From NCBI GenBank assembly GCA_947313855.1, contig CAMZNS010000038.1, positions 1 to 46,337 on the forward strand: a stretch of DNA of 46,337 nt, in the 5' to 3' direction. How positions within the stretch are numbered: the stretch's first letter is position 1; the number at the start of each line of letters is the position of its first letter. The DNA is from an uncultured Deferribacteraceae bacterium. GTDB taxonomy: Bacteria > Chrysiogenota > Deferribacteres > CAMZNJ01. Position numbers and translations under genes: made by a program. The notes beneath the pieces were generated by a model. It was given only the letters and a program-made list of their open reading frames with translations, searched no databases and was not told the DNA's origin. Below, in pieces: positions 26,492 through 36,171 of this stretch.

Positions 26492-27126
26492 GTATCAAAA
26501 TATACGTGGCAACCAACAATGAACACAAACGTGCCGAAATCGAAAACATACTCAAGGGGTATTCCGTCCACCTAATAGGCGATCTACTAGACAAACACGG
26601 CGAGAAGGTGCAAGATATCCCCGAAACACAGGAAACATTCCACGGCAACGCACAACTCAAAAGTGAATATTATGCAAAAATTGTGCCCCTCAAAGGGGAC
26701 GAATACATCCTTGCAGACGACTCAGGTCTAATGGTGGACGCACTAGACGGAGAACCGGGAGTGCACTCCAAAAGATTCGCCGAACTACACAACGACGATA
26801 CCGATCAAGATGACGTCAATAACCGAAAACTACTGCAAACCATGGCGCACATGGACGCACATGCCCCCGCCGGAATTCAGCGAGGATGCAAATATGTCTG
26901 TGCAATCTCCATCTCTGGCAATGATGGTGAAGTTGCAAGCTTTAGTGGTGAAGTTGCAGGCGAGGTGGGCTTGGTGCCCCAAGGGAGTGGTGGCTTCGGG
27001 TACGATCCCATATTTATGTTGCCGGGGGGCAGATCCATGGCCGAGATACCCTCCGATCACAAAAACACCATCAGTCATCGCTACAAAGCACTTCAGCAGG
27101 CAAAAATGTTTTTGGATAGTTTGTAG
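26488..27126 (+). CDS. rdgB: RdgB/HAM1 family XTP/dITP pyrophosphatase
   Basis: YVATNNEHKRAEI, ADDSGLMVDALDGEPGVHSKRFA, GFGYDPIFMLP; ATGA overlap with upstream gene. Confidence 0.93.
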   Translation: MSIKIYVATNNEHKRAEIENILKGYSVHLIGDLLDKHGEKVQDIPETQETFHGNAQLKSEYYAKIVPLKGDEYILADDSGLMVDALDGEPGVHSKRFAELHNDDTDQDDVNNRKLLQTMAHMDAHAPAGIQRGCKYVCAISISGNDGEVASFSGEVAGEVGLVPQGSGGFGYDPIFMLPGGRSMAEIPSDHKNTISHRYKALQQAKMFLDSL

Positions 27127-27328
27127 CACATAATCCAACGTGCAGGTTAGTTTGAGTCCGCTTAAAGTCATTTGAGTCCGTTTCAGATTAAAAAATAAAA
27201 ACTATTTACTAGCATAAATAATTGTGTTATATCTTTTGTATGTACAGCGGAACTGTTGCTGTGTCATGCACTAACGCTACTTGCCTGGTATAACCACTAA
27301 ACATGCATCTATTTAAAGGTAGGGTGAG

Positions 27329-27865
27329 ATGAATAACATATTTCTAATAGGTCCCCCCGCATCGGGGAAAACTAGTGTTGGTGTCAGTTTGGCAGACAAT
27401 ATGGGCTTGCCCTTTGTGGACACAGACGAGCATATTGCTGAAGCTGAAGGTGAGGGTGTTGTTGAAATATTCAACAGGCGTGGCGAACGATCATTTCGCG
27501 AAATTGAACGGGAGATGATCAAAAGTATTTGCGAAGACTATGACGGTGCCGTAATATCCACTGGTGGCGGTGCTGTGCTCTCCGCCCGAACACGCAAGAT
27601 TATGAAGGAGTCGGGTACGGTTATCACCCTCCTGCCGAGTATCAGAGCCATACAGACGAATGTGGAGAAAAGCCACCTGCGTCCATCCCTGCTGAGCACC
27701 ACAAAAGAGGCACTTAGTAGCTTGCTGATTCAGCGTATGCCTTACTACTTGATGGCAGATTACGTTGTGTCTTACGATATGGAGTCTGTTGGTGATCTGG
27801 TCTCTATTGTAGAAAAATTTGTTCTGAATAGTGACATAGATTTTACTCAAAACACAGTACGCTAA
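27329..27865 (+). CDS. aroK: shikimate kinase
   Basis: IFLIGPPASGKTSVG, FVDTDEHI, GGGAVLS. Confidence 0.92.
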   Translation: MNNIFLIGPPASGKTSVGVSLADNMGLPFVDTDEHIAEAEGEGVVEIFNRRGERSFREIEREMIKSICEDYDGAVISTGGGAVLSARTRKIMKESGTVITLLPSIRAIQTNVEKSHLRPSLLSTTKEALSSLLIQRMPYYLMADYVVSYDMESVGDLVSIVEKFVLNSDIDFTQNTVR

Positions 27866-27940
27866 ATAGATCAACTAGCCCGGTGAGGTTAGAAATTTTT
27901 AGGATTACCTTAGCTGGTATATCAGATTTAACAGCCTAAG

Positions 27941-29446
27941 ATGACCGTGATGGGCGAGGTATTTATGATACACAAAGAGTTGCAAAATAATAACACACAG
28001 TTTCAGATGGGGGTCGAGGGATCGAGCCACTTGACAACCATTACCATCGGTCAGGGGATTATCGTTGGCAACCACGATCACGGTACTCAAACACCAACTC
28101 TCCTGCACAACGAAGTTACACATGATATTCTTAAGTCGGGAATATTTATCATCGAAAAGAAGATACAGCACCTCTACCCCGATCTTATTGCGTCTATCCC
28201 TGCGGGGAGGTTTTATACGCCCACCTTGTCCCCCGAAACCACCATGGGGGACAGCTCTGAAGGGATAAAGGTGTGGGATACACTGGAGGGGGTGCTCACC
28301 TTTCTGCTAGATGCCCACACGACGCGTGAGACTCCTGTTGTTAGCATTGGTGGCGGTGCTCTCACCGATATTGCTGGTTTGGCGTCGTCTATTTATATGC
28401 GTGGTACTCCGCTGTACACCATCCCGACCACCCTTTTGGGGATGGTGGATTCTGCCATCGGCGGGAAGACTGCCATTAACTTTCAGGACACTAAAAATGT
28501 TATCGGCACTTTTCATCACCCGACTGAGGTTATTGTTGACATTAATTTTCTGCAAACGTTGTCTCGTGTTGAGATTGTGTGCGGGTTAATGGAGGTCATA
28601 AAGTTGGGCATTATTCTCGATTGCGACCTATTCGACTTCGTTGACGCCAATATGGACAATATTCTAAAACTTGAACCTGCTAGCATTACCCATATTATTA
28701 CCAAAAGTTTGCGTATTAAGGGTGAGACCGTTCGTGTTGACTCCTCCGATCAGAACGAGCGTTTGAAGCTCAACTTTGGGCACACCATCGCCCATGCCAT
28801 CGAGGGTGACTCCATGTTTACTATCCCCCATGGAATTGCTGTTGGTATGGGTATGTATTGGGAGTTGTGTCTTGTTGAGTTTTTGCACAGCCTTTACGCT
28901 GACGCTGGTGCTGGTGTTGACGCTGACGCTGGTGCTGGTGCTGACGCTGACGCTGGTGTTGACGCTGACGCTGACGCTGACGCTGGTGTTGGTGCTGGTG
29001 CTGACGCTGACGCTGGTGTTGGTGCTGACGCTGACGCTGGTGTTGGTGTTGGTGCTGGTGCTGGTGCTGGTGCTGGTGCTGGTGTTGGTGCTGACGCTGA
29101 CGCTGGCAGTGGATCAGCGAGCCAACCGCGACCACTACATACCCCCCATAGCGGTGTCCGTTTCCGTATTGACAGTATCAATATGGACGATATTGCTCGT
29201 ATCAAGGGTCACCTTCAGCGGTTGCTGAGAGTTGTGGATATCGATCCGCTTTACACCCCCCGTAGTCGCAAGAAGTTTGTCTCCACACTTTTGAACGACA
29301 AAAAGAATCTTCCTCACAGTATTGTTTTGCCGTTGATACACAGTAGTGGTGTTGCTACCCTCGCCGAAGTAGCCATATCCGATGTGGTTGATTTTTGCAA
29401 TCAGCATATTTTTTGTCCACCGCAAACAGAGGGCAATCAGCAGTAA
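27941..29446 (+). CDS. aroB: 3-dehydroquinate synthase with large D/A/G/V repeat insertion; start may be 27965
   Basis: GGGALTDIAGLASSIYMRGTP, IPTTLLGMVDSAIGGKT, GLMEVIKLG, NFGHTIAHAIE, IPHGIAVGMGM; SD ggcgagg suits ATG at 27965. Confidence 0.93.
   Translation: MTVMGEVFMIHKELQNNNTQFQMGVEGSSHLTTITIGQGIIVGNHDHGTQTPTLLHNEVTHDILKSGIFIIEKKIQHLYPDLIASIPAGRFYTPTLSPETTMGDSSEGIKVWDTLEGVLTFLLDAHTTRETPVVSIGGGALTDIAGLASSIYMRGTPLYTIPTTLLGMVDSAIGGKTAINFQDTKNVIGTFHHPTEVIVDINFLQTLSRVEIVCGLMEVIKLGIILDCDLFDFVDANMDNILKLEPASITHIITKSLRIKGETVRVDSSDQNERLKLNFGHTIAHAIEGDSMFTIPHGIAVGMGMYWELCLVEFLHSLYADAGAGVDADAGAGADADAGVDADADADAGVGAGADADAGVGADADAGVGVGAGAGAGAGAGVGADADAGSGSASQPRPLHTPHSGVRFRIDSINMDDIARIKGHLQRLLRVVDIDPLYTPRSRKKFVSTLLNDKKNLPHSIVLPLIHSSGVATLAEVAISDVVDFCNQHIFCPPQTEGNQQ
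28898..29106. repeat. In-frame hexamer tract GCTGAC/GCTGGT/GTTGAC/GTTGGT inside aroB
   Basis: Encodes about 70 aa ADAGAGVDADAGAGADADAGVDADAD... Confidence 0.97.
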
Positions 29447-29459
29447 TTCTTATCCATTC

Positions 29460-29488
29460 TTGGCAAGTATAAGCTTGTGTGGTATGAT
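29460..29488 (+). promoter_or_regulatory. Sigma70-like promoter before the TPR gene
   Basis: TTGGCA - 17 nt - TATGAT. Confidence 0.5.
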
Positions 29489-29539
29489 AATTGCTAGTGT
29501 TCACCTAGTACAACCAAGGGGATAGGTCTTACATCTACC

Positions 29540-31672
29540 ATGAGCATCCGTTTATTTAATGATATATCTTACTTTGAAGAGCTCAACAATAAAGACTCTT
29601 CGCAAAAGTTTTTTGTGCCATATGCTGGTGGCTTAATTGCGTCTGGAAAATATCAGGATGCAATCGATCAGCTTCAGAGTGGGCTATTGTGGGATGCAGG
29701 GTACACAAACGCTCTGGTACTCTTGGCGAAAGCGTTTCTGGAAACGGGGCAGGCTCCTGATGCCATTAGTTCGCTGGAGGAGGCGCTGGCGAAAGATATT
29801 TACAACGCTCAAGCCTTGATTTTGTTGGGTGATGCCTATGTTCTTTTGGAGGAGTTCGCCCGTGCAGAGCAAAGCTATGGTCGTGCCCTCGCCGTTTCCC
29901 CCGAAAATATGGAACTAGTTCAGACTCTGGAAGAGCTGTCGGACTATAAATTTGCTGAGCCTGATCCGCAGGAAGACAAACCGTACGAAGGTATCGACAC
30001 AAGCGATATGGAAACACTCAACGAGGATCTGCTCACAGATTTCGACACCCTGCTGGAGGAGAGTGATACCCCTATCGGCGAAGCGATACCCGACGAACAG
30101 CTTGAACTGGACGACACAACGGACGATATCTTGGACACAAATCTGGACACAATAAGCGAGGACACCCTAAACGAAGTTTTGGGCGATCTGGACTTATCAG
30201 ACTACTCTGCCCTAGAGAGTGACGACGAAGTGGATGGTGCCTGGAGTGGCGAAGATAATCCGTCTGAGCCGTCCACAGAGATGAATAAGTCTAAGAAATC
30301 GAAGAAGACGAAGGCGAAAAAAGCTAAAAAATCTAAGAAACCGAAAAAATCTAAGAAGCCGAAGGGGGCGGGTACGCCGGAGACTACTGAACATGCTGAG
30401 GGGATTGCCTTGGCGGGGGATGACCATGACCGCGACCGCGACCGCGACCGTGACCATGACCGCGACCATGACCATGACCGCGACCGCGACCGCGACCGTG
30501 ACCATGACCGTGACCATGACCGCGACCGTGACCGTGACCATGACCGTGACCATGACCGTGACCATGACCGTGACCGCGACCATGACCATGACCGCAAGCG
30601 TAGTGCGTTTAGCCCCATGACGTTAGTGGTTGCTGCCGCTATGCTACCGGTAACAACTGTTGCGTTTGTTTTGTCGCTGTTTAGACGGCGGGGGACCGTG
30701 GGGGACCATATCCCTTATGGTGATTACGAACAGGCGTCTGGCAGTGGTGGCACCTTGGAGGGGATACTCCCCGATAGCGTTTATCTTGACCCCATCGATT
30801 CCACCGTTTTGCAGTCCCATGAAGAGGGGTTCGATATGGGTATGTTGCCCCCCGTGGACAGTGTTGCGACGGTGCCTGAGGAGCTTTTGGTTAACGATGC
30901 CTCAGACATTTTGGAAGACTTGAACGAACCAACCACGGAACCGCTAGACGAACCACCTATGGAACCACCGAACGAACCATTAGAACCGACACCCCACACC
31001 TTGGAACAGGCAACAGAGAGTATCCTCAAAGATGTGGACGCAATACTTGCAAACTCCTCATCCTTGGAGGGGGCAAAAGGTCTGCACCCCCATGGCTACG
31101 AGGATCAACAGCTGGACGAGGATATTGCTGCTTTGGAGGTGTCGCAAAGCTTTGACGAGGAGGAGGTCTACGTTGATACCACCCTCCCACCTGGAATTGT
31201 GGACAACTCTGAGGACTGGATCGGTAGTACGTTGGGTGCTGGTGTGTCTTTGGGGAGTGGCGATGCCCACGAACCTGCTGGGGCGGACTTGAGTGGCGAG
31301 GATTCTAGTGGCGAGGATTCTAGTGGCGAGGAGAACCCCTTTGGGGAGGTGAGCATTGTTCCTGCCCATCAGCAAGCAATATTCGATGAGGTTGTGCGGA
31401 AAACAGTGGAGGAGCAGAACGCTTCCCTCGACGCTCACACATCTATGAAGACGGGGACGGACGCAGACGCAGACGCAGACGCGGACGCGGACGTAGACGG
31501 GGATGATACTGTTGAGGAGACCCCCATACCTATCATGACCATAGATAATATTAATCCCCACGAGAACGTTCGTTCCCATCGTTTTACCGATGCTGAGGCG
31601 AAGCTTCTGGAGATGCTAAACAGTGACGATGACGACGATGACGACGATGACGAGATCTACCCCATGATGTAG
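29540..31672 (+). CDS. TPR-domain protein with Lys-rich and (DR/DH)n repeats, one TM segment and acidic tail
   Basis: N-term TPR units (AGGLIASGKYQDAIDQLQSGL, DAISSLEEALAKDIYNAQALILLGDAY), SKKSKKTKAKKAKKSKKPKKSKKP, DRDRDHDRDHD, MTLVVAAAMLPVTTVAFVLSLF, poly-Asp C-term. Confidence 0.75.
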   Translation: MSIRLFNDISYFEELNNKDSSQKFFVPYAGGLIASGKYQDAIDQLQSGLLWDAGYTNALVLLAKAFLETGQAPDAISSLEEALAKDIYNAQALILLGDAYVLLEEFARAEQSYGRALAVSPENMELVQTLEELSDYKFAEPDPQEDKPYEGIDTSDMETLNEDLLTDFDTLLEESDTPIGEAIPDEQLELDDTTDDILDTNLDTISEDTLNEVLGDLDLSDYSALESDDEVDGAWSGEDNPSEPSTEMNKSKKSKKTKAKKAKKSKKPKKSKKPKGAGTPETTEHAEGIALAGDDHDRDRDRDRDHDRDHDHDRDRDRDRDHDRDHDRDRDRDHDRDHDRDHDRDRDHDHDRKRSAFSPMTLVVAAAMLPVTTVAFVLSLFRRRGTVGDHIPYGDYEQASGSGGTLEGILPDSVYLDPIDSTVLQSHEEGFDMGMLPPVDSVATVPEELLVNDASDILEDLNEPTTEPLDEPPMEPPNEPLEPTPHTLEQATESILKDVDAILANSSSLEGAKGLHPHGYEDQQLDEDIAALEVSQSFDEEEVYVDTTLPPGIVDNSEDWIGSTLGAGVSLGSGDAHEPAGADLSGEDSSGEDSSGEENPFGEVSIVPAHQQAIFDEVVRKTVEEQNASLDAHTSMKTGTDADADADADADVDGDDTVEETPIPIMTIDNINPHENVRSHRFTDAEAKLLEMLNSDDDDDDDDDEIYPMM
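30422..30594. repeat. In-frame hexamer tract GACCGC/GACCGT/GACCAT
   Basis: Encodes alternating DR/DH dipeptides. Confidence 0.96.
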
Positions 31673-31703
31673 GTGTGCTGAGCATGCAGATCGCAAGTGT
31701 AAC

Positions 31704-31738
31704 GATAAACGATAAATGATAAATGATAAATGATAAAC
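31704..31738. repeat. Heptamer repeat GATAAAY x5 upstream of aroQ
   Basis: Units 31704-31710, 31711-31717, 31718-31724, 31725-31731, 31732-31738. Confidence 0.93.
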
Positions 31739-31756
31739 GTAGGATTAGGTGTAGAA

Positions 31757-32317
31757 ATGAGCAGTAAGAACCTTGTGTACGTTTTGAATGGTGCAAACAT
31801 AAACATGTTGGAGTTTCGTTCCCCTGTTCACTACCACGACACAGGGCACACAGGGCACATATCCTACAGCCACCTATGCGAAACCCTTGTACGCGAAGGG
31901 GACGCTTTAGGGTTGCATGTGGCGTTGTGGCAATCCAATTCGGAGTCTGCCATGGTGGACAAAATTCAGTCCATTGCCATGGAGCATATTTATCCCCACT
32001 CGTTGTCCTCGGCAACGCCAACGCCAACGGCAACGGCGAACGTGGGGGTAATCATCAACGCTGGGGGGTACACCCATACGAGCGTAGTTATACGCGATGC
32101 TTTAGAGCTCCTTGCCCCCCCCAATGGTACTCCCCTTATCCCCATCGTTGAGGTGCACATGTCAAACATATTCGCCCGAGAAGGGTTTCGTCACCACTCC
32201 TACATATCAGGAATTAGCCGTGGCGTAATAGCTGGTTTGGGTGTATACTCCTATGTTGCAGCACTGCACTACCTCGCCGAGACTTACTCTGAAACAGCAA
32301 AGCAGATACCAGAATAA
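31757..32317 (+). CDS. aroQ: type II 3-dehydroquinate dehydratase
   Basis: VYVLNGANINMLEFR, QSNSESAMVDKI, IINAGGYTHTSVVIRDAL, VEVHMSNIFAREGFRHHSYIS. Confidence 0.93.
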   Translation: MSSKNLVYVLNGANINMLEFRSPVHYHDTGHTGHISYSHLCETLVREGDALGLHVALWQSNSESAMVDKIQSIAMEHIYPHSLSSATPTPTATANVGVIINAGGYTHTSVVIRDALELLAPPNGTPLIPIVEVHMSNIFAREGFRHHSYISGISRGVIAGLGVYSYVAALHYLAETYSETAKQIPE

Positions 32318-32319
32318 AA

Positions 32320-32355
32320 CTACGCAACACGCTACGCAACACGCTACGCAACACA
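32320..32355. repeat. 12-bp repeat CTACGCAACACG x3 between aroQ and pepP
   Basis: Contiguous units (last with one mismatch). Confidence 0.9.
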
Positions 32356-32373
32356 CCAAAGGAGAACTCATCG

Positions 32374-33447
32374 ATGGCACAAACAAACTTGCAAAAACTA
32401 GAAGAACGCATGGTACTGGACAACATCAAACAGATGCTCATTACGCTCCCTGAAGACGTCTACTACCTTTCAGGATTCACAGGATCCAACGCTGGCATCC
32501 TACTCACGGAAGGTGACTCCCAAGGTGTTGTTTTCATGACTGACGGTCGATACACTAGCCAAAGCAGGGATGAAGTCACCGATCCACGATTCAAGATTGA
32601 AATTGTCGACCGGATACCGGCACGCGTGGAGGAGCTCATTGCCCATACCAACAAAACAACACCGCTCTACCTCCAACCCACAATGTCGGCATCGCAATAC
32701 CTTGACTACAGCAGAAAGTTTAACGTGGAGGTGGACACAAGCAATCACGTTGCCATGCTTCGTGCTACCAAGTCGTCGGCAGAGATTGACGAGATTACAC
32801 GACAGTTTGAACTAGCCGCCAACGCATTTACAGCATCGCTGAGCAGGTGGCAGTACGGTCAAACAGAGCTCGAATGGGCAGCACAACTTGAGTATCAGAT
32901 GAAGGTACTTGGGGCACGGGGCTCCTCGTTCGAAACGATTATCGCAAGTGGCGTACGATCATCATTGCCCCACGGTGCGGCATCGAGCAAGGTTATAAAA
33001 TCTGGCGAACCGATTACAGTAGACTTCGGCTCGCAACTACGCTACTGTAGCGATATCACTCGTCAGGTTTACAATGGTGACGATATGGAGTTTTTGCAGG
33101 TGGTGGATGTTGTTCACACCGCCATGAAGATGGGGGTAGAGGCAGCCAAACCCGGCATGGATTGCAGTGCATTAGACAAAGTTGCTAGGGACTACATCAC
33201 CGCACAAGGGTATGGCGAATACTTCACACACTCACTAGGACACGGAGTTGGACTGGAGATACACGAATACCCCGGAATGGGGGCAATGTCCACCGACAGA
33301 CTCGAAGTTGGCATGGTTGTTACCATCGAACCGGGTATCTACATACCCAATAAATACGGCGTTAGACTGGAAGACACAATCGTTATCACACCCAACGGTG
33401 CGAAAACCATAACACCCATGGACTCCTACATCTACTCAATAAATTAA
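32374..33447 (+). CDS. pepP: M24 Xaa-Pro aminopeptidase
   Basis: VDFGSQLRYCSDITRQVY, HSLGHGVGLEIHEYPG, VVTIEPGIYIPNKYGVRLEDT. Confidence 0.9.
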   Translation: MAQTNLQKLEERMVLDNIKQMLITLPEDVYYLSGFTGSNAGILLTEGDSQGVVFMTDGRYTSQSRDEVTDPRFKIEIVDRIPARVEELIAHTNKTTPLYLQPTMSASQYLDYSRKFNVEVDTSNHVAMLRATKSSAEIDEITRQFELAANAFTASLSRWQYGQTELEWAAQLEYQMKVLGARGSSFETIIASGVRSSLPHGAASSKVIKSGEPITVDFGSQLRYCSDITRQVYNGDDMEFLQVVDVVHTAMKMGVEAAKPGMDCSALDKVARDYITAQGYGEYFTHSLGHGVGLEIHEYPGMGAMSTDRLEVGMVVTIEPGIYIPNKYGVRLEDTIVITPNGAKTITPMDSYIYSIN

Positions 33448-33524
33448 GGCACCAGAATAGTCACAATACCACTAGAAAAAAAATAAACACGAACTATAAT
33501 AAACATACCGAGGAGATAATCAGA

Positions 33525-34106
33525 ATGGCATCCATTACACCAAACCAATTTAAACGTGGCGGAAAAATAGAAATAGACGGCGAACCGTACGCCATCGTCG
33601 AATATCAACACATCAAAACAGGTCGTGGCGGTGCTACTGTGCGTACCAAAGTCAAACACCTACTCTCTGGGAGCGTGTTAGAAAAATCGTTCCGCTCAGA
33701 AGAGAAAATACCTGTACCAGATTTCGAAAGCAAAGCCATGCAGTACCTCTACAACGAAGTGGATACCTTCTTCTTCATGGACAACGACACCTACGAACAG
33801 ATCGAAATGGACAAAATCGCCGTTGGTGAACAAAATGTTAAATTTATGTCCGAAAATCTGGAAGTGCAGGTAATGGTCTACAAAGGGAACCCTGTGGGCG
33901 TTGACCTACCCAATTTCGTGGAGCTAGAGATAACGCAAACCGATCCGGGGTTGCGTGGCGATACGGTCTCGGGGGGGAGCAAACCAGCCACTGTTAGCAC
34001 TGGGGGCATCATCAACGTACCACTATTCCTCAACGAAGGGGACTGGGTCAAAATCGACACGAGGGACGGCACATACTTAGAACGTGTGCGTAGTGCCGGC
34101 AAATAG
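33525..34106 (+). CDS. efp: elongation factor P
   Basis: FKRGGKIEIDGEPYAIVEYQHIKTGRGGATVRTKVKHLLSG; SGGSKPATVSTGGIINVPLFLNEGDWVKIDTRDGTYLERV. Confidence 0.95.
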   Translation: MASITPNQFKRGGKIEIDGEPYAIVEYQHIKTGRGGATVRTKVKHLLSGSVLEKSFRSEEKIPVPDFESKAMQYLYNEVDTFFFMDNDTYEQIEMDKIAVGEQNVKFMSENLEVQVMVYKGNPVGVDLPNFVELEITQTDPGLRGDTVSGGSKPATVSTGGIINVPLFLNEGDWVKIDTRDGTYLERVRSAGK

Positions 34107-34158
34107 TGTCGGCACGTAGATAGTTGTACCACAAATACACGGTTAGGGGAGCAGAGAT

Positions 34159-36171
34159 ATGTTCGAAATGGTAACGGTAACAGGTGGAACGTACGCTGGG
34201 AGCACGAACCAACGGTTGAAAGCAACCCTCAAAGCGACAGCGACAATCGTAATCGTAATCGTAGCAATGACCATGGCAACAGGTGGAACAGCCATGGGAG
34301 CAAACACCACAACGATAGCCGCATCCGATTCTCTTATGAGACATGTTTCGCCAAACGAGAACCCCGCCGGCTCCATCAACGCTACCCCCACCATTGCCGG
34401 ACAGAGTAGTGCCGAAAATGCACCCGCTGTAGGTCACACAGCCATACAGTCGGCAGCAACTCAGTACTACAGTGCCAACAAGCTCCTCGCCGACGGTGAT
34501 GGTGGTGCAGCTATCCCCATACTGGAAAACCTTCTCAAAACAGAGTCGTCACCAACCCTGTACAGCAAAATCATCTTGGCGTACGAAACGCAAGGGGACT
34601 ATGCCAACGCCACTAGTCGTTTGGAGGTTGCACTCGACCTGTATCGAGACAACGACACCCTTCGCGAATCGGGACTACTACTCTACTACACCATTCAAGA
34701 CTACAGCCGTGCCATGGGTCTCGCCAAAGAGTTGGAGGCAAGCGAAACATTCGACACTAGTCAGGCACTACTCTACCAAACCATAATCTACGCCGACACA
34801 AGGGAGTACAAAAAAGGGCTGAAAACTATCAAACGTATTGAAAAGATTCGCGGCATGGAGGTCTCCACCGACCTGCTGAAAGGCACCATGCTCCTTGGGC
34901 TCAACAAGCTTGACGCGGCACAAGAGGTGTTCGATCGCTCGTTTAACGCAACCCAAGGTGCCGATTTCGTTCTAGCCCACATCACTAGCTCCTACTACTT
35001 CTTCGAAATATACCCCCCCATCGTCTACTTCTTAGAACGCAAAGCCATGTTGAGCGAAGGGAAACCCCGCGACCTCTACCTTATCCAAGGTGCTGTGCTA
35101 GCCTTTACCCTAAAAGACTACGCCAACAGTAGCAGACTCTTGGAGCTAGTAAGCACAACAAATCCGTCCATACGTAGCTCAGTGTACTTCAACCTAGGAC
35201 TAAACAACATCCTACTAGGGAACACCTCCCAAGGGATAAACTACCTAGAACAATCCATCAACACTGACATGGAAGACGGCAAACTACCACACTCATCCGA
35301 GCCATACGCCTACACCTCCCTAGCAAAAGCATACCTTGGCGAGGGGGCGGAGGGCTACAGCAAGGGGGACACAACCGACAGCAGCAACAGCAACAACAGC
35401 AACAACAGCAACAACAGCAACAACAGCAACAACAGCAACAGCAGCAACAACAGCAACAACAACGATAGTCGACGCAAGGCGATTGCAACCCTAAATGCAG
35501 GGATAAAAGCCTATGCCGATGTGCCCGAAAACTACCTAACGGCGGCAATAATCTACTCCGATAAGCCGGATCGCAACCTTACGCAAGCACGCAAGTACCT
35601 ATCCGAATACGGCAAACTCACCAACAACTCCAGCAACTACTACTACTGGTCGGCATCACTGTACCTACTCGACAACCAAACACTCCATGCGTATAACGAA
35701 TCCACATCCGGTCTTGCACTCAGCCCCGGCAACATCCCCCTGCTAAGTGTGCAAACAGACGTCTGTGTTTCCCTAGAGAACTACACCTGTGCCATCCATA
35801 GTGCCGAAAAACTCATTCAGTACGGGGGGGAAACACCCGACCGACTAAACACACTCGGCTACCTGTACGCCTCAGCTGGTGTTAACCTGAACGAAGGTGA
35901 ACTGTTGGTGAAAAAAGCACTCAAATCAAGCCCGAAAAACTTCTACTACCTCGACTCCATGGCATGGATATACCACAAACAGGGGAACAACAAAAAAGCA
36001 AAAAAATATATCGATAAAGCGAAACAAGCTGTAACAGATTACGAAACAAACATACAAAAACAGGGGGCAGGGATTACACCCGAAACCATTGCTGTCATAA
36101 ACGGTGCCAAAGAGGAGATAGACGAACACATGAAGTACATCGAAGAGGCAAACAACTCGAACGGAAACTAG
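34159..36171 (+). CDS. Exported or membrane-anchored TPR protein with (NS)n tract
   Basis: N-terminal hydrophobic ATATIVIVIVAMTMATGG; multiple TPR-like helices; NSNNSNNSNN repeat; C-term LNTLGYLYASAGVNLNEGELLVKKAL ... YLDSMAWIYHKQGNNKKAKKYIDKA. Confidence 0.8.
   Translation: MFEMVTVTGGTYAGSTNQRLKATLKATATIVIVIVAMTMATGGTAMGANTTTIAASDSLMRHVSPNENPAGSINATPTIAGQSSAENAPAVGHTAIQSAATQYYSANKLLADGDGGAAIPILENLLKTESSPTLYSKIILAYETQGDYANATSRLEVALDLYRDNDTLRESGLLLYYTIQDYSRAMGLAKELEASETFDTSQALLYQTIIYADTREYKKGLKTIKRIEKIRGMEVSTDLLKGTMLLGLNKLDAAQEVFDRSFNATQGADFVLAHITSSYYFFEIYPPIVYFLERKAMLSEGKPRDLYLIQGAVLAFTLKDYANSSRLLELVSTTNPSIRSSVYFNLGLNNILLGNTSQGINYLEQSINTDMEDGKLPHSSEPYAYTSLAKAYLGEGAEGYSKGDTTDSSNSNNSNNSNNSNNSNNSNSSNNSNNNDSRRKAIATLNAGIKAYADVPENYLTAAIIYSDKPDRNLTQARKYLSEYGKLTNNSSNYYYWSASLYLLDNQTLHAYNESTSGLALSPGNIPLLSVQTDVCVSLENYTCAIHSAEKLIQYGGETPDRLNTLGYLYASAGVNLNEGELLVKKALKSSPKNFYYLDSMAWIYHKQGNNKKAKKYIDKAKQAVTDYETNIQKQGAGITPETIAVINGAKEEIDEHMKYIEEANNSNGN
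35380..35463. repeat. In-frame AACAGC/AACAAC tract
   Basis: Encodes SNSNNSNNSNNSNNSNNSNSSNNSNNN. Confidence 0.96.

Noticed and set aside
28821-29135. Antisense ORFs opposite the aroB repeat (QHQHQRQRQ and ASAPTPAPA proteins)
   Set aside because: Open only because the hexamer repeat has no stops in several frames; no RBS or conserved domain, and the sense frame is clearly AroB.
30202-30618. Antisense ORFs opposite the DR/DH repeat (RSWSRSRS and MVMVAVTV)
   Set aside because: Repeat-induced open frames; the sense strand encodes the TPR protein continuously.
35258-35548. Minus-strand poly-Cys ORF
   Set aside because: Antisense to the AACAGC/AACAAC tract inside a TPR gene; artefact of repeat translation.
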